Shown: positions 10,040 to 21,163, counted from the stretch's first letter. The stretch: 64,000 bases of DNA from Cordylochernes scorpioides (GCA_030710605.1 CP092865.1:140019505-140083504); one strand, 5' to 3'. Program-made: numbers and translations. The notes: a model not told the origin generated them from the sequence alone.

Positions 10040-10327
10040 ATGAAGACTTTGAGATTTGGGTGCTGTGATCAATATTTTCCAAAGCTGGCTCCAGGATTCC
10101 ACCGCCGTGTCAAAGACTTCCCTACAAATGAAGACGATGTCCCTATAGACGATACGACGCTGAAGCCTCTCTTCACGCCGCAAAAAAAAAAAAAAAAGGA
10201 AGCGAAACTACTAGGGACAAAATTACAAGACTCTAAGGGAATCCTTGGCAGAAACACGTCAGATCCATTTCAGTATCTACAATATTTGCAAGCTGTGGAT
10301 CACAGTTACCATAAGGAAGGGTGTTGA
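10040..10327 (+). CDS. Unrecognised 95-codon ORF behind the LTR and primer site
   Basis: The ORF starts 33 bp after the candidate primer site, so it could be the first piece of a retrotransposon leader or Gag frame. I recognise no domain. An A16 run (10182-10197) encodes a KKKKK stretch and marks either slippage or low constraint. It ends shortly before a SINE-1 insertion at about 10395, which may have truncated the element. The assignment rests on position only. Confidence 0.3.
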   Translation: MKTLRFGCCDQYFPKLAPGFHRRVKDFPTNEDDVPIDDTTLKPLFTPQKKKKKEAKLLGTKLQDSKGILGRNTSDPFQYLQYLQAVDHSYHKEGC

Positions 10328-10394
10328 ATTTGCTTAGAATTTTTAATGAAACTGATTCCAAGAATATTAAACAAGCATTATATTTATTTATATA

Positions 10395-10705
10395 TTTTTT
10401 GCGTATCCCTAGTACACGTGGTACAGGCCATGATAATCATAGTGGGTAGAAGTAGGCGACTGCTTATACTGTAAGTGCACCACATGTCTACAAATGTGAA
10501 AAGCAGTTCGACTTTGCACTTACATGTGCCAGAGCCCCGTTTGGTTACTTGCACTCGCTGGTGGGGTTGGACTTTTGCAAGAATCGGGGGTCATTGGAGC
10601 ATTTTTTTTTTTTTAAACATAAGAAAGTGCCCAATGCGGGAATCGAACCCGGGTCGTAGCGCTCGAAAACTAAGGTTTAGACCATCCTTCCACCGACCCC
10701 CCCCC
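10395..10705 (-). mobile_element. SINE-1 (tRNA-derived), full copy
   Basis: On the minus strand the tRNA-like head lies at about 10700-10625, with A-box-like tggaaggatggtctaaa and a perfect B box gggttcgattccc (10638-10650). The body follows (tccaatgacccc, cagcgagtgcaagtaacc, caaacggggctctgg) and ends near the gtaccacgtgtactagggat segment. Other copies are at 20465, 30680, 33015, 38471 and 39425. Confidence 0.8.
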
Positions 10706-10934
10706 CATTATGTTTATTGATTTACAAGAGAGAAAACAAAATATAAAAGGGAAACTAATATTAAACAAAGGAACTTTTTTTTGTTTCGGTTAGCGCCTAT
10801 TTACCTGTGAGCATACACACACTCTGTGGTAACAATTAATTAATATATATACAACAAAGGAACTATGCAGCAAAGTATGTATTCTATTTTATAGATTATC
10901 AATTTTTTTTAAATTTATTTTGATTTATTAATAT

Positions 10935-11155
10935 AGACCCATACCTCGCTTTGCGTCGGGGGTACGTTCCAAAAAAAACACGACGCAAAGTGAAAATATG
11001 TGAAGGCGCAATCAAAAACAAAGGTGTTGCCATATTTTAGGGAAAAAATATTAAAGACTCGAATCCAAAACGACGCAACTTCGAAAATCTAACGACGCAC
11101 AGTGAAAATCAGTAAAAATTAAGCAGCGACGCAAAGCGAGGTATTGGTGTATTTA
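10935..11155. mobile_element. MITE with ATACCTCGCTTTGCGTCG terminal repeats
   Basis: Inverted ends atacctcgctttgcgtcg and cgacgcaaagcgaggtat, with further cgacgcaa motifs inside. The 220-bp length and absence of an ORF suit a non-autonomous DNA transposon, probably pogo/Tc1-like. Confidence 0.75.
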
Positions 11156-11218
11156 TATTTTGCTACCTTGTAAACTTCCTCCATTGCTTATTTTGTATTT
11201 TATAAATTAAATATATAT

Positions 11219-11451
11219 TGTGGCGAAGAATTAATTTATATTTAATTTAATTATTCAATGAAAATATTTGAGACAAATTTAAAATTATACACTTTCTAAA
11301 CCATCATTTAGTTACCTAGTTTACTTGCTCGATATACTCTAGCTGTAGATAGTTTGGTTGATTTGTTAATATTTGTCGACTGGTCGTGGTGACGTCATCA
11401 ATAAATACTTTCACATCTCCAGATATACAAAGACTTAATTTCTACACTACA
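11219..11451 (+). mobile_element. Probable solo LTR (TGTGGCGAAG...CTACA)
   Basis: Starts with TG and ends with CA. A second copy, inverted and split by a Tc1 element, occupies 42126-43863 and is flanked by ATAT on both sides. Shared internal text includes gtagatagtttggttgattt (11344-11363) and gtcgactggtcgtggtgac. Confidence 0.65.
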
Positions 11452-12060
11452 GTATTATAAATTGCTTATAATGTATGAATTTATTCTTTGCTAGAATCTT
11501 AAAGTTTCCCAACACAGTTTCTATGTTGTAAAAAGTTGAATTTTTCTTATCGATAATGAAGTGTGAACAAAGCACAATATAGCAAACACAGCTCTCAAGT
11601 ACGTTCTTCACACGTGTGGTTCTGTGGTCAGGTAACTCTGGTTTAGATAGAACAAGCATCTTTCACTAACCCTAATGGGACAAATCGATGCTTAATTATT
11701 CCTTTCGTCATTTTCGGCCGAAGTAATTAAAGGATTTGTTGCAAATTATTTAAGGAGTGGTTCGGAGACGTGCCAGATTGGTTTGTTATTAACGCCACGA
11801 ATAGGTAGGGAATGTAGGGCTGGTATTACAATTTGGGATATATGCAAATATTCCATAATGGTTGAGAATTTCTTCCAATTCCTTTATTCGACTGCAGGGA
11901 CGTTGAGGCCGTGAATATTCTGTGTACCAAGTTTCTGGTTCACAGTTATAGATGTCCTGGCCTCAATATGGCTCAAAAATAGGTAGAACAGTCATCTCTG
12001 GTGTTCAACATTTGAAGTGGTGAATAACAAGACCTTTGCAATATGCCAATGGTTAACATG
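11452..12060. other. Unannotated AT-rich sequence
   Basis: No repeat match inside the window, RNA gene or convincing ORF was seen. Confidence 0.4.
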
Positions 12061-12064
12061 AGAG

Positions 12065-12815
12065 ATGGCGGATGTCCTACATAGACGGCGGATGTCCCGT
12101 CAGGTATAACACGCGGACTACAGAGACGGCGGATGTCCCGTCAGGTATAACACGCGGACTACAGAGAGGGCGGATGTACCGTCAGGTATAACACGCGGAC
12201 TACAGAGACGGCGGATGTCCCGTCAGGTATAACACGCGGACTACAGAGACGGCGGATGTCCCGTCAGGTATAACACGCGGACTACAGAGACGGCGGATGT
12301 CCCGTCAGGTATAACACGCGGACTACAGAGACGGCGGATGTACCGTTAGGTATAACACGCGGACTACAGAGACGGCGGTTGTCCCGTCAGGTATAACACG
12401 CGGACTACAGAGACGGCGGATGTCCCGTCAGGTATAACACGCGGACTACAGAGACGGCGGATGTCCCGTCAGGTATAACACGCGGACTACAGAGACGGCG
12501 GATGTCCCGTCAGGTATAACACGCGGACTACAGAGACGGCGGATGTCCCGTCAGGTATAACACGCGGACTACAGAGACGGCGGATGTCCCGTCAGGTATA
12601 ACACGCGGACTACAGAGACGGCGGATGTCCCGTCAGGTATAACACGCGGACTACAGAGACGGCGGATGTCCCGTCAGGTTTAACACGAGGACTACAGAGA
12701 CGGCGGATGTACCGTTAGGTATAACACATGGACTACAGAGACGGCGGATGTCCCGTCAGGTATAACACGCGGACTACAGAGACGGCGGATGTCCCGTCAA
12801 GTAAAACATACGGAC
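12065..12815 (+). repeat. 41-bp GC-rich minisatellite, about 18 copies
   Basis: The unit begins cagagacggcggatgtcccg and continues tcaggtataacacgcggacta. Copies are near identical, with sporadic variants (gtaccgtta at about 12340 and 12710). It is strikingly GC-rich against the surroundings. Confidence 0.97.
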
Positions 12816-13770
12816 TAGAAGATACATCAAGTGAACTTGACCCAAAAAAGCACACGTTACACCTACCTTCACGCCAAGACCGAATCCTGAGATAAAAAGA
12901 GCAAGCGGTGTTGCTTATCTTATCACAGGAACATTCTGATTGGCGTATTCCTCGTGCGATCTTTCAACAGGACAGCAGCACCTTCCTCATAGTCCTTCCG
13001 GGACTAGGGCGGTGAAGCTAGCTCTGTACCATCCTCAAATTCAAGACAAAATTGCATAGATGTAAGCCTCAATTGCTCCTGTGGCAAAAACGCATTCATA
13101 TACAAGATATTACTTAGGACCTAAAATATTGTAAACTTTTGTAACTACACTGCTGGGGCCATTAAAATTGCTACCCTATGGAGCAGATACACGGAAATAA
13201 CAAAATCTTCATTAAAGGAACAACCAACTAGTTTGGATATGCAAATCGCTTCAAAATCAATCTCAATATGCAAAATCAGGTAGGAGTAACACCCACCTGC
13301 AGTATGTATAAAATGGCAGATTGAAAAGTGAATTATTGGAATAGAATTCATATTTTGGTTGCTTGTGGAAAAACCTCTATAACAAAAGGCGATAGGAGAT
13401 AACGTTGTAATTTTTACCCAAATCTCTGCAATTTAATTTTTTTTTATTTATTACAAAACACACGCTATATCCTATGTGGGTATTTGCATGTAAATGTTTA
13501 ATCTATTTTATGTACATAGTTTTTAAATATATATACAAATTATTTCTAGTTTTAGAGGGAGAGTGAAAGTTATTTAAATTGTAGTAATTTAAAATGTATT
13601 TAGAGCAATACATTATACAAGAAATAAAGATTATTTACACGCATATTATCAAAAGTCCAATATATCTTTAGAATTACAACCACTAAACCAATGGCACAAA
13701 TATAGAACATTCCAAAACAAAATAACAGCAATAGAAAAACTATACTAATTAAAACTAGAAATTTCAATTC
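12816..13770. other. Unannotated sequence
   Basis: AT-rich, with no supported gene. I did not recognise a repeat here. Confidence 0.4.
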
Positions 13771-14067
13771 TTAATGTAATTCAGGTTCACGGCATTTGCG
13801 ATAGAGTCTACAGAATTTTTTAAATTTTCTATATTCTTCTTTACTGGAAACCATTTGGCTTAAACTAGAACTGTTCATTTGACATTGTACTCTCAAATCT
13901 GCAAATCTCTGCAATGCTTTTGGTAAAAAAAGATCCCATATCAACCTATATAGAATTTGATCGCGGAAGAAGCATGCCCAACTGGGACAGCTGTTTATCT
14001 GCCGTGACATTGTTGCTCGGGTTGTCCGACATCCGTCACAATAAATCGCTACTCCTACAGAGGTCAA
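13771..14067 (-). CDS. Unrecognised 98-codon ORF
   Basis: The minus-strand frame from 14067 encodes a Cys-, Arg- and Leu-rich peptide with a basic, helix-prone C-terminus (KEEYRKFKKFCRLYRKCRE). It has no domain I can name. It could be a transposase or retroelement remnant, or chance. There is no overlap with the repeats listed here, which is the only reason to record it. Confidence 0.2.
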   Translation of the reverse strand: MTSVGVAIYCDGCRTTRATMSRQINSCPSWACFFRDQILYRLIWDLFLPKALQRFADLRVQCQMNSSSLSQMVSSKEEYRKFKKFCRLYRKCREPELH

Positions 14068-14114
14068 ATATCTGATAATTCATGTCCCCGAATCGCAAAA
14101 TTATATTCGCTCCT

Positions 14115-14412
14115 ATTTCACGGGTCTATTCAACCTTGCTTTAGCTTTATTAATCTCAATAAAGGTCACTGTATACCCATTCCAAGAGTCTAGTATCAGT
14201 ATCACTATGAAAGGAAAATAGGAAAATTCAATATAAAAGCGGTATGGTAGATTAAACTAGCGAAATCGCTTCACCACTGATGAGCCAGGCTCTCCCATTA
14301 ATTTTTCCATTGAATTAAGGGTAGTATAAATTGCTTAATTTTAAAGAATCATACGCGTCTATAATAGTTTCAAATTTTCATAACAGATGGCGCGCTAATG
14401 CATCATAAGATT
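14115..14412 (+). mobile_element. Fam-B repeat, near full length
   Basis: Hallmarks in order: tagtatcagtatcactat, the hammerhead-like block (14238-14300), ccattaatttttccattg, a degenerate gtagtataaattg, agaatcatacgcgtctataa, and cagatggcgcgctaatgcat. Related copies lie at 28087, 33650, 34620, 37105 and 44590. Confidence 0.85.
14238..14300 (+). ncRNA. Hammerhead-like ribozyme core in permuted strand order (Fam-B)
   Basis: Seen in order: agcggt-A-tggt (14238-14248), a linker, ctagc-GAAA-tcgct (14257-14270), a short linker, acca-CTGATGA-gccag (14273-14288). The arms pair as stem III (agcggt with atcgct, one G-U), stem I (tggt with acca) and stem II (gccag with ctagc, one mismatch). All conserved hammerhead core bases are present and the cleavage triplet would be GTA, but the linear order differs from every known hammerhead circular permutation. 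Activity is inference. Confidence 0.5.
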
Positions 14413-14429
14413 AGTGTGTATTAAATATA

Positions 14430-15005
14430 TTTCAGAGTTATTGTCTGAATCCCGATAAACATGCAAAAAGGTACAATTTGCTTATGCTTTGTCCATGAGT
14501 GTATTTGTTCACACTTGGTTATCTCTTGTGTATTCAATAAAGATCACTGTAATATCTTTCAGAGTTATTGTCTGAATCCCGATATAATGCTAAAAGGTAC
14601 AACTTCCTTAAGTTTTGTCCATGAGTGTATCTTTCAGAGTTATCGTCTGAATCCCGATATAATGCTGAAAGGTACAATTTCATTAAGTTTTAGCCATGAG
14701 TGTATCTTTCAGTTATTGTCTGAATCCCGATATACATGCTAAAACGTACAACTTCCTTAAGTTTTGTCCATGAGTGTATCTTTCAGAGTTATTGTCTGAA
14801 TCCCGATATACATGCTAAAAGGTACAACTTCCTTAAGTTTTGTTCATGAGTGTATCTTTCAGAGTTATTGTCTAAATCCCGATATACTTGCTAAAAGGTA
14901 CAACTTTCTTAAGTTTTGTTCATGAGTGTATCTTTCAGAGTTATTGTCTGAATCCCGATATACATGCTAAAAAGTACAACTTCCTTAAGTGTTGTCTGTG
15001 AATGT
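14430..15005 (-). repeat. M1 MITE internally expanded in 76-bp units
   Basis: About seven units containing tctttcagagttattgtctg, aatcccgatatacatgctaa and ttaagttttgtccatgagtg. The last phrase is the terminal repeat of the M1 MITE, so each unit carries a terminus. The same 76-bp period is used at 33811-34190. Confidence 0.9.
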
Positions 15006-15329
15006 ATATCCATATATCCTCACAAAGATCCTAGCTCTTACCATACCATTTATCCTTCTCCATAAACAGGACTTTCCAAACACCATTTAAAAGGCGCAAA
15101 TGTAATCAGGGAGTTTCAAAGCCATTTATAGATTTAATCGAAAAAAAAATGAGATCGGCTAATGGTGAATTAATGGTGGTGTCATATAGCTAATGATTCT
15201 GCCATTCCAGAACCACTTGCTACTGAGCATATTGTGGCGATGAAATAATTGTTTTAACTTTTATTTATTTATTTATTTAATCAAGGAAAATATATACAGC
15301 AGAATATATTTCTATGAAACCATATTACC

Positions 15330-15490
15330 ATCACTGGACACTTTATTTTTCCGTTTATCATTACTCTTCTCAATTCATTCTATCATACTTCATCCCTAAG
15401 GTTAGAAATAATCTTTATTTCTCCTTAAAATAAATTTTGATTTTTCGTTTAAAAGAAACATTTGCGGTATAATTGTCAAATTTCGTTTTA
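15330..15490 (+). mobile_element. SINE-2 body, head-truncated
   Basis: Shares ccgtttatcattactcttct, ctaaggttagaaataatc, ctccttaaaataaattttga and gcggtataattgtcaaattt with the tRNA-headed dimer at 38890-39320. Confidence 0.7.
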
Positions 15491-16400
15491 AAATCATCAT
15501 ATATTTTTTATAGCTTGGTTGTTAAATATTCTCTAGCTGTAAATAATTATTTATATCAAACCTGATACTAAAAGATCCTCTTTTCGCTCTCCACTTCTTT
15601 CATCCATATCTCCAAATCCATATTCTTATTTTCCATAGAATCATTCAAATAATAATCTGTATATATTTATCATGTGTATATAATCCTTATCAATTTTTAC
15701 CCCTTTGTATATTTCCCACTTTCATAGGTTTCTCCGTCTTGTAACCCCAGGGAGAATCCTCTATAAAACCAGTGTGTCTTAATGAAGGTTTTTGTGTGTG
15801 ATACTAAAAGATGACTTAAACCAACCTGATTTAGAAGATATGTACCAAATTTCTGTTAAGAAATTATACCTTTAACTACCATCAAATCCAACTATACAAG
15901 ATATTCTTCAGTATAAAAGAGATATCAATCCCCGCGACGACCTAACACTTAGTTGGAGCTCATCACCCAACATCTGCAAAATCTGGGGGACCACCTCTAC
16001 TCTAGTTATTGATCTGATAATAATTATATAGAATCAATGCATAAAAAAAAAAGAAATATTTTTACCATATATGGTATTTTTCTCCTCTTCTTTTATATCG
16101 ATTTTTTGAACTTATTCCAATAGGAACAACATCTTTCATTCAATCTGGTGAAAAAATTGTTAGTGGAGAAATCCATCGGAATATTTTGAGTATAAAATAG
16201 GTAATTTCTCACAAATCTAGGTAGGATTTCAATTCTATGATTGAATCCATTAGAGAGATATTTAGGTCCAATCGCTGAAGCAGGCAGGCTTCCACGTGGC
16301 CACTAGAACAGGGTCAAGAACAGAGGAACCAGGAAGTGTGCGCCGGAAGTCGTTTGGCAACGTTTCAGTGGAAGAGAAAATATGTCGGGGCGTTTAGAAA
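15491..16400. other. Unannotated AT-rich sequence
   Basis: No gene, RNA or in-window repeat recognised. Confidence 0.4.
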
Positions 16401-18590
16401 CATTCTTTTATCTGTGAGAATGTATGTGGGAATACTTGTAGAAATGTAGGAATGTCTTTAGGAGTGTAGGAATGTCTTTACAGGAATGTGTGTAAGAATG
16501 TCTTTAGGAATGTCGGAATGTCTGTTGAAATGTCTTTAGGAATGTCTGTAGGAATATCTTTAGGAGTGTAGGAATGTGTTTAGGAGTGTAGGAATGTGTT
16601 TAGGAGTGTAGAAATGTCTTTAGGAGTGTAGGAATGTGTTTAGGAGTGTAGGAATGTGTTTAGGAGTGAAGAAATGTCTTTAGGAGTGTAGGAATGTGTT
16701 TAGGAATTTCTGTAGGAATGTCGGAATGTTTGTTGAAATGTCTTTAGGAATGTCTGTAGGAATGCCTTTAGGAATGTCTTTATAGCAATGTTTGTAGGGA
16801 GCTCTGCAGGAAGGTCTTTAAGAATGTCTGTAGGAATGTGTGTAGGAATGTCTTCAATGGAATGTGTTTAGGAATGTCTTTAGAATGTGTTTGGGAATGT
16901 AGGAATGTCTGAAGGAATGTCTTTAGGAATTCCTATAGGAATGTCTGTAGGAATGTCTATAGGAATGTATTTAGGAATTCCTATAGGAATGTCTGTAGGA
17001 ATGTCTATAGAAATGTGTTTAAGAATTCCTATAGGAATGTCTGTAGGAATGTCTATAGGAATGTGTTTAAGAATTCCTATAGGAATGTCTGTAGGAATAT
17101 CTTTAGGTATGTGTTTAGGAATTTCTATAGGAATGTCTGTAGGAATGTCTATAGGAATGTATTTAGGTATGTGTTTAGGAATGTAGGAATGTCTTTAGGT
17201 ATGTGTTTAGGAATGTTGGAATGTCTTTAGGTATGTGTTTAGGAATGTGTTTAGGTATGTGTTTAGGAATGTCTTTAGGTATGTGTTTAGGGATGTAGGA
17301 ATGTCTTTAGGAATGTCTTTAGGTATGTGTTTAGGAATGTCTTTAGGTATGTGTTTAGGAATGTCTTTCGGAATGTGTTTAGGAATGTTGGAATGTCTTT
17401 AGGAATGTCTTTAGGTATGTGTTTAGGAATGTGTTTAGGTATGTGTTTAGGAATGTCTTTAGGTATGTGTTTAGGGATGTAGGAATGTCTTTAGGAATGT
17501 CTTTAAGTATGTGTTTAGGAATGTGTTTAGGAATGTCTTTAGGTATGTGTTTAGGAATGTGTTTAGGTATGTGTTTAGGAATGTCTTTAGGTATGTGTTT
17601 AGGAATGTATTTAGGTATGTGTTTAGGAATGTCTTTAGGTATGTGTTTAGGAATGTAGGAATGTCTTTAGGAATGTGTTTAGGAATGTGTTTAGGTATTT
17701 GTTTAGGAATGTCTTTAGGAATGTGTTTAGGAATGTAGGAATGTCTTTAGGAATGTGTTTAGGAATGTTGGAATGTATTTAGAAATGTGTTTAGGAATGT
17801 TGCAATGTATTTAGGAATGTGTTTAGGAATGTTGGAATGTCTTTAGGAATGTGTTTAGGAATGTAGGAATGTCTTTAGGAATGTAGGAATGTCTTTAGGA
17901 ATTTAGGAATGTCTTTAGGAATGTGTTTAGGAATGTTGGAATGTCTTTAGGAATGTGCTTAGGAATGTGTTTAGGAATATGTTTAGGAATGTAGGAATGT
18001 CTTTAGGAATGTGTTTAGGAATGTTGGAATGTCTTTAGGAATGTGTTTAGGAATGTAGGAATGTTGGAATGTCTTTAGGAATGTGTTTAGGAATGTTGGA
18101 ATGTGTTTAGGAATGTCTTCAGGAATGTGTTTAGGAATGTTGGAATGTATTTAGGAATGTGTTTAGGAATGTTTTCAGTAATGTGTTTAGGAATGTTTTT
18201 AGAAATGTGTTTAGGAATATGTTTAGGAATGTAGGAATGTCTTTAGGAATATGTTTAGGAATGTAGGAATGTCTTTGGGAATATGTTTAGGAATGTTGGA
18301 ATGTCTTTAGGAATGTGTTTAGGAATGTAGGAATGTTGGAATGTCTTTAGGAATGTGTTTAGGAATGTTGGAATGTCTTTAGGTATGTGTTTAGGAATGT
18401 ATTTAGGAATGTGTTTAGGAATGTTGGAATGTGTTTAGGAATGTGTTTAGGAATGTTTTCAGTAATGTGTTTAGGAATGTCTTTAGAAATGTGTTTAGGA
18501 ATGTAGGAATGTCTGTAGGAATGTGTGTTGAAAGTGCTTTAGGAATGTAGGAATATCTGTAGGAATGTCTTTAGAAACGTATTAATAAAA
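16400..18590 (+). repeat. 2.2-kb satellite of GGAATGT/TTTA-type short units
   Basis: Alternation of ggaatgtcttta, ggaatgtgttta and ggaatgta, with basic periods near 10-12 bp and locally longer patterns. Open frames giving repetitive Gly-Met-Ser/Cys-Leu peptides are by-products of the repeat. Confidence 0.97.
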
Positions 18591-19544
18591 GGAATACAAC
18601 AAAGAGTTTCCATATTATTCAATAAACCCTGGAAATAATAAACTAAGGAATATAGCATTTTTATTACATTACCATTATATATATTATGTTCATTTGCCCT
18701 TTTGAAGCCTTCTTGGGGCGCCGGCTATGATGGAGCGAGCGCCCGAGGTGACCCTGAATGAAATAAACAAACACGGTGACATCTTGCCCTTAATTCCCCT
18801 TAATTTCTTCCGACATGGCTATTAAAAAGACGTTTTGTGTTTCCTATGACCTTCCTTTATGTAGACAACGTCTTCACTGTCTCAAAGACACTCCCTCCTC
18901 CAAGAACTGAATGTTTGTATGCTGGCTTGGTCCGCAGAAATTTTTAAATGGAGATTTTCTCGTCCAAGAACGTCAGGATCTATTCAACTAAAACATTCAC
19001 AAGGTTCCCGCTCGTATAAAGGTGGATTTCCAGAATCTAGAAATTCTTCAAAGGTAAAATATCATTCACACTCAAAATAGCAATCTATAATTGTAGATAA
19101 TACCATAATTGAAGGATGAATTTTGATTAAATCAAGTTTAAGATTTCATAAGCCTTTTTTCTAAACGTCAAAGAACAATAAATGTTCATATAAAAAGGTT
19201 ATTATAAAAAGTATTCAAAACTTGAATTAAATTATAAAAATAATTTGTGATTACTTAATTAGAAAAATTAAGTGTTGCTTTTATAGTATAGTGAAAAATT
19301 TAAAAAAAAAAAAAAACATTTTATTAACATTAAGATAAAAACATCAGGTATCAAGGGTAAAGTTTCTTTTTAAATCTTCAATTCACAAAACTCAAGTTTT
19401 CTGGACCGAAAGTTTGTGAGATTTGTGAATTAAAGATTTTGAAAAGAAACTTCTCTGGAACACCTAATATTTTTCCAACTTAATAATCGTGTAAAATAAT
19501 AAATAGTAACTATAAGAAAAATATAAAAAAAATGATTAGCTATT
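18591..19544. other. Unannotated AT-rich sequence
   Basis: No supported feature. Confidence 0.4.
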
Positions 19545-19744
19545 ACAGTAGTGTCCACCATGATATACCATAGCGAAAAAACATGGCTAAACGCGGCCTC
19601 TCCTGGAAGTAATCTTCCATCAGAGTCTCCTGTTAAGTTGAAAGACCTCTTAGTACTCGGCTTGACTTGACAGAGTTTCTTGTGAAAGACCACCCTTCAA
19701 GAGGGACCACGTTTAGCTATGTTGATCATGGAAAGCTTTACTGT
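19545..19744. mobile_element. MITE with CAGTAGTGTC / GCTTTACTG ends
   Basis: A TA-flanked element (ttacagtagtgtcc at the left, gctttactgtat at the right) of about 200 bp. It has imperfect inverted internal segments (catggctaaacgcggcc against ccacgtttagctatg) and resembles the element at 61713-61915. Confidence 0.65.
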
Positions 19745-19859
19745 ATATCATAATATTAAGAAATATGTAAATAAAGATGGCCTATATGGAAGTATGAGGA
19801 GAGGGAAGAAAAAATTCTCTTTCCAGAACAACCCCTGGGTGATCATATTGTATCAAAAT

Positions 19860-20030
19860 ATTTATTATATTTTATATGCAGATTTTTAATTTTGATATTT
19901 ATGTTTTGCTACTCTGAAAACTTTCCTCATTACTTATCTTGTATCTTATAAATGTGGATTTTCTTCTTGTCTTAAATAAATTACTGTGTCATCCTGAAGT
20001 TTGTCTTTCTAATTTTCTCCGTGACCATAT
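19860..20030 (+). repeat. LTR-like repeat (copy 3)
   Basis: Same consensus as 9850-9988, ending in tttgtctttctaattttctc and gtgacc. No primer site follows. Confidence 0.6.
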
Positions 20031-20199
20031 GTCCAGCCTGCTAAAAACAAACATTTCCGGTAGCTTCCCGGCTCATCCCTTCCCTCTCTCTCTCTCTATT
20101 TATTCTTGTATTTTTCATTATATAATCTTATTTATTCATATTTTTATTTAATCTGTATTTAATCTTATATAATCTTATATGGACGTTATAATAAATCAG

Positions 20200-20232
20200 T
20201 TTCAATCTCAATCTCTCTCTCTCTCTCTCTGG
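20200..20232 (+). repeat. CT microsatellite
   Basis: A ctctctctctctctctct run. Confidence 0.9.
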
Positions 20233-20464
20233 GGAATAATTTATCCTACTGAAAATAGTTTAAAAGCACCTGGATTTCATTATTGGGACAGTTCGCACCG
20301 AGCTGGTTCCGACACCAGTTGTTCCCAGGGTAGTCCTCGGGATTTCTCTTTCTTCTCTCCGATCTACTTCTCTCAGGTTTTTACTCCTGAATCCTGTCTC
20401 CTGTCTGTGTCCTTGCCACTTGCCACACAACTACCATGACTGTTCGCAAATCACCACATATATA

Positions 20465-20580
20465 TATTATTTTATTTATCCCAAGTACACAGTACAGGTC
20501 TAGATAATTATGGTAGGTAAGTGTTTAGGACAACTTATACTGTAAACGCATCATGTCTTCTACAAATAGAGTTAATAAAT
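20465..20580 (-). mobile_element. SINE-1 tail fragment
   Basis: Matches the tail part of SINE-1 (agtacacagtacaggtctag, ataattatggtaggtaagt) without the tRNA head. Confidence 0.6.
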
Positions 20581-20888
20581 CTACGTATATATGAAAAATA
20601 GTACAAAAGTGAATTTACACGCCCTTCCGGCCTAAATACCTGTTTCATGGTTTTTCAAGATGCCCTAAAGACCAGCCTTTTTGGTCGTTGAGGTACAGCT
20701 TGAACCACGCTAACGAGGGCCAACAGCCCGAAACGCGTACGTGGTTAGCTTTTCTTGATTAATCAAGAAACGGTATTTGGCCAATTCTGGAATAATTAGA
20801 AATCAACGATTAGTTAATATTTATTCCGATAGATGGCTCAAGCCATCAGCAACTTTCAGTTGCACGATCAGGAAATGCCTTTTTTTCT
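20581..20888 (+). mobile_element. Fam-A repeat with hammerhead, near full length
   Basis: Begins in gaaaaatagtacaaaagtga, passes the hammerhead block (20703-20746) and ttgattaatcaag, and ends in gatagatggctcaagccatc and tcaggaaatgcc. It is the best reference copy for the orientation in which the ribozyme is on the plus strand. Confidence 0.85.
20703..20746 (+). ncRNA. Type I hammerhead ribozyme relic (Fam-A)
   Basis: Stem I aaccacg (20703-20709) pairs with cgtggtt (20740-20746). Core CTAACGA (20710-20716; the canonical form is CTGANGA). Stem II gggc/gccc with loop caaca. GAAA (20730-20733). Stem III is only AC-gc-GT, then A at 20739 as the cleavage base. This minimal stem III is the form known for Penelope-associated hammerheads. 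The G-to-A change in the core should inactivate this copy. Confidence 0.75.
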
Positions 20889-21163
20889 TAATATATATAT
20901 TTTATTGTCTTATAATTGATAGTAGCTGTGTGAATGTTGGCGGAAGCAAGGTTCTCTGACGTGAAGAAGTTGGTTACATCACAACAGACCCTCTCTGCTG
21001 ATACACCACGCCAGGTGAGATAAGATTCGTGTGTAGGTTCCAATGTTTTATTTCCCACTGACGCCATCCGGAATTTCCCAGTTCTCAAACACGATGACTT
21101 GTGAAAAAAGATAAATCTAACAATCTGGTATTCTGCCAACAATCTCTCTCCCACAGTATCCAT
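20888..21163 (-). CDS. Unrecognised 91-codon ORF
   Basis: A minus-strand frame with no domain I recognise, lying between a Fam-A copy and the Tigger-like element. The segment (about 20930-21180) has no in-window repeat partner. Low confidence that it is a gene. Confidence 0.15.
   Translation of the reverse strand: MDTVGERLLAEYQIVRFIFFHKSSCLRTGKFRMASVGNKTLEPTHESYLTWRGVSAERVCCDVTNFFTSENLASANIHTATINYKTIKYIY

Noticed and set aside
16887..17738. Gly-Met-rich reading frames
   Set aside because: Translations of the GGAATGT satellite with no other coding sign.
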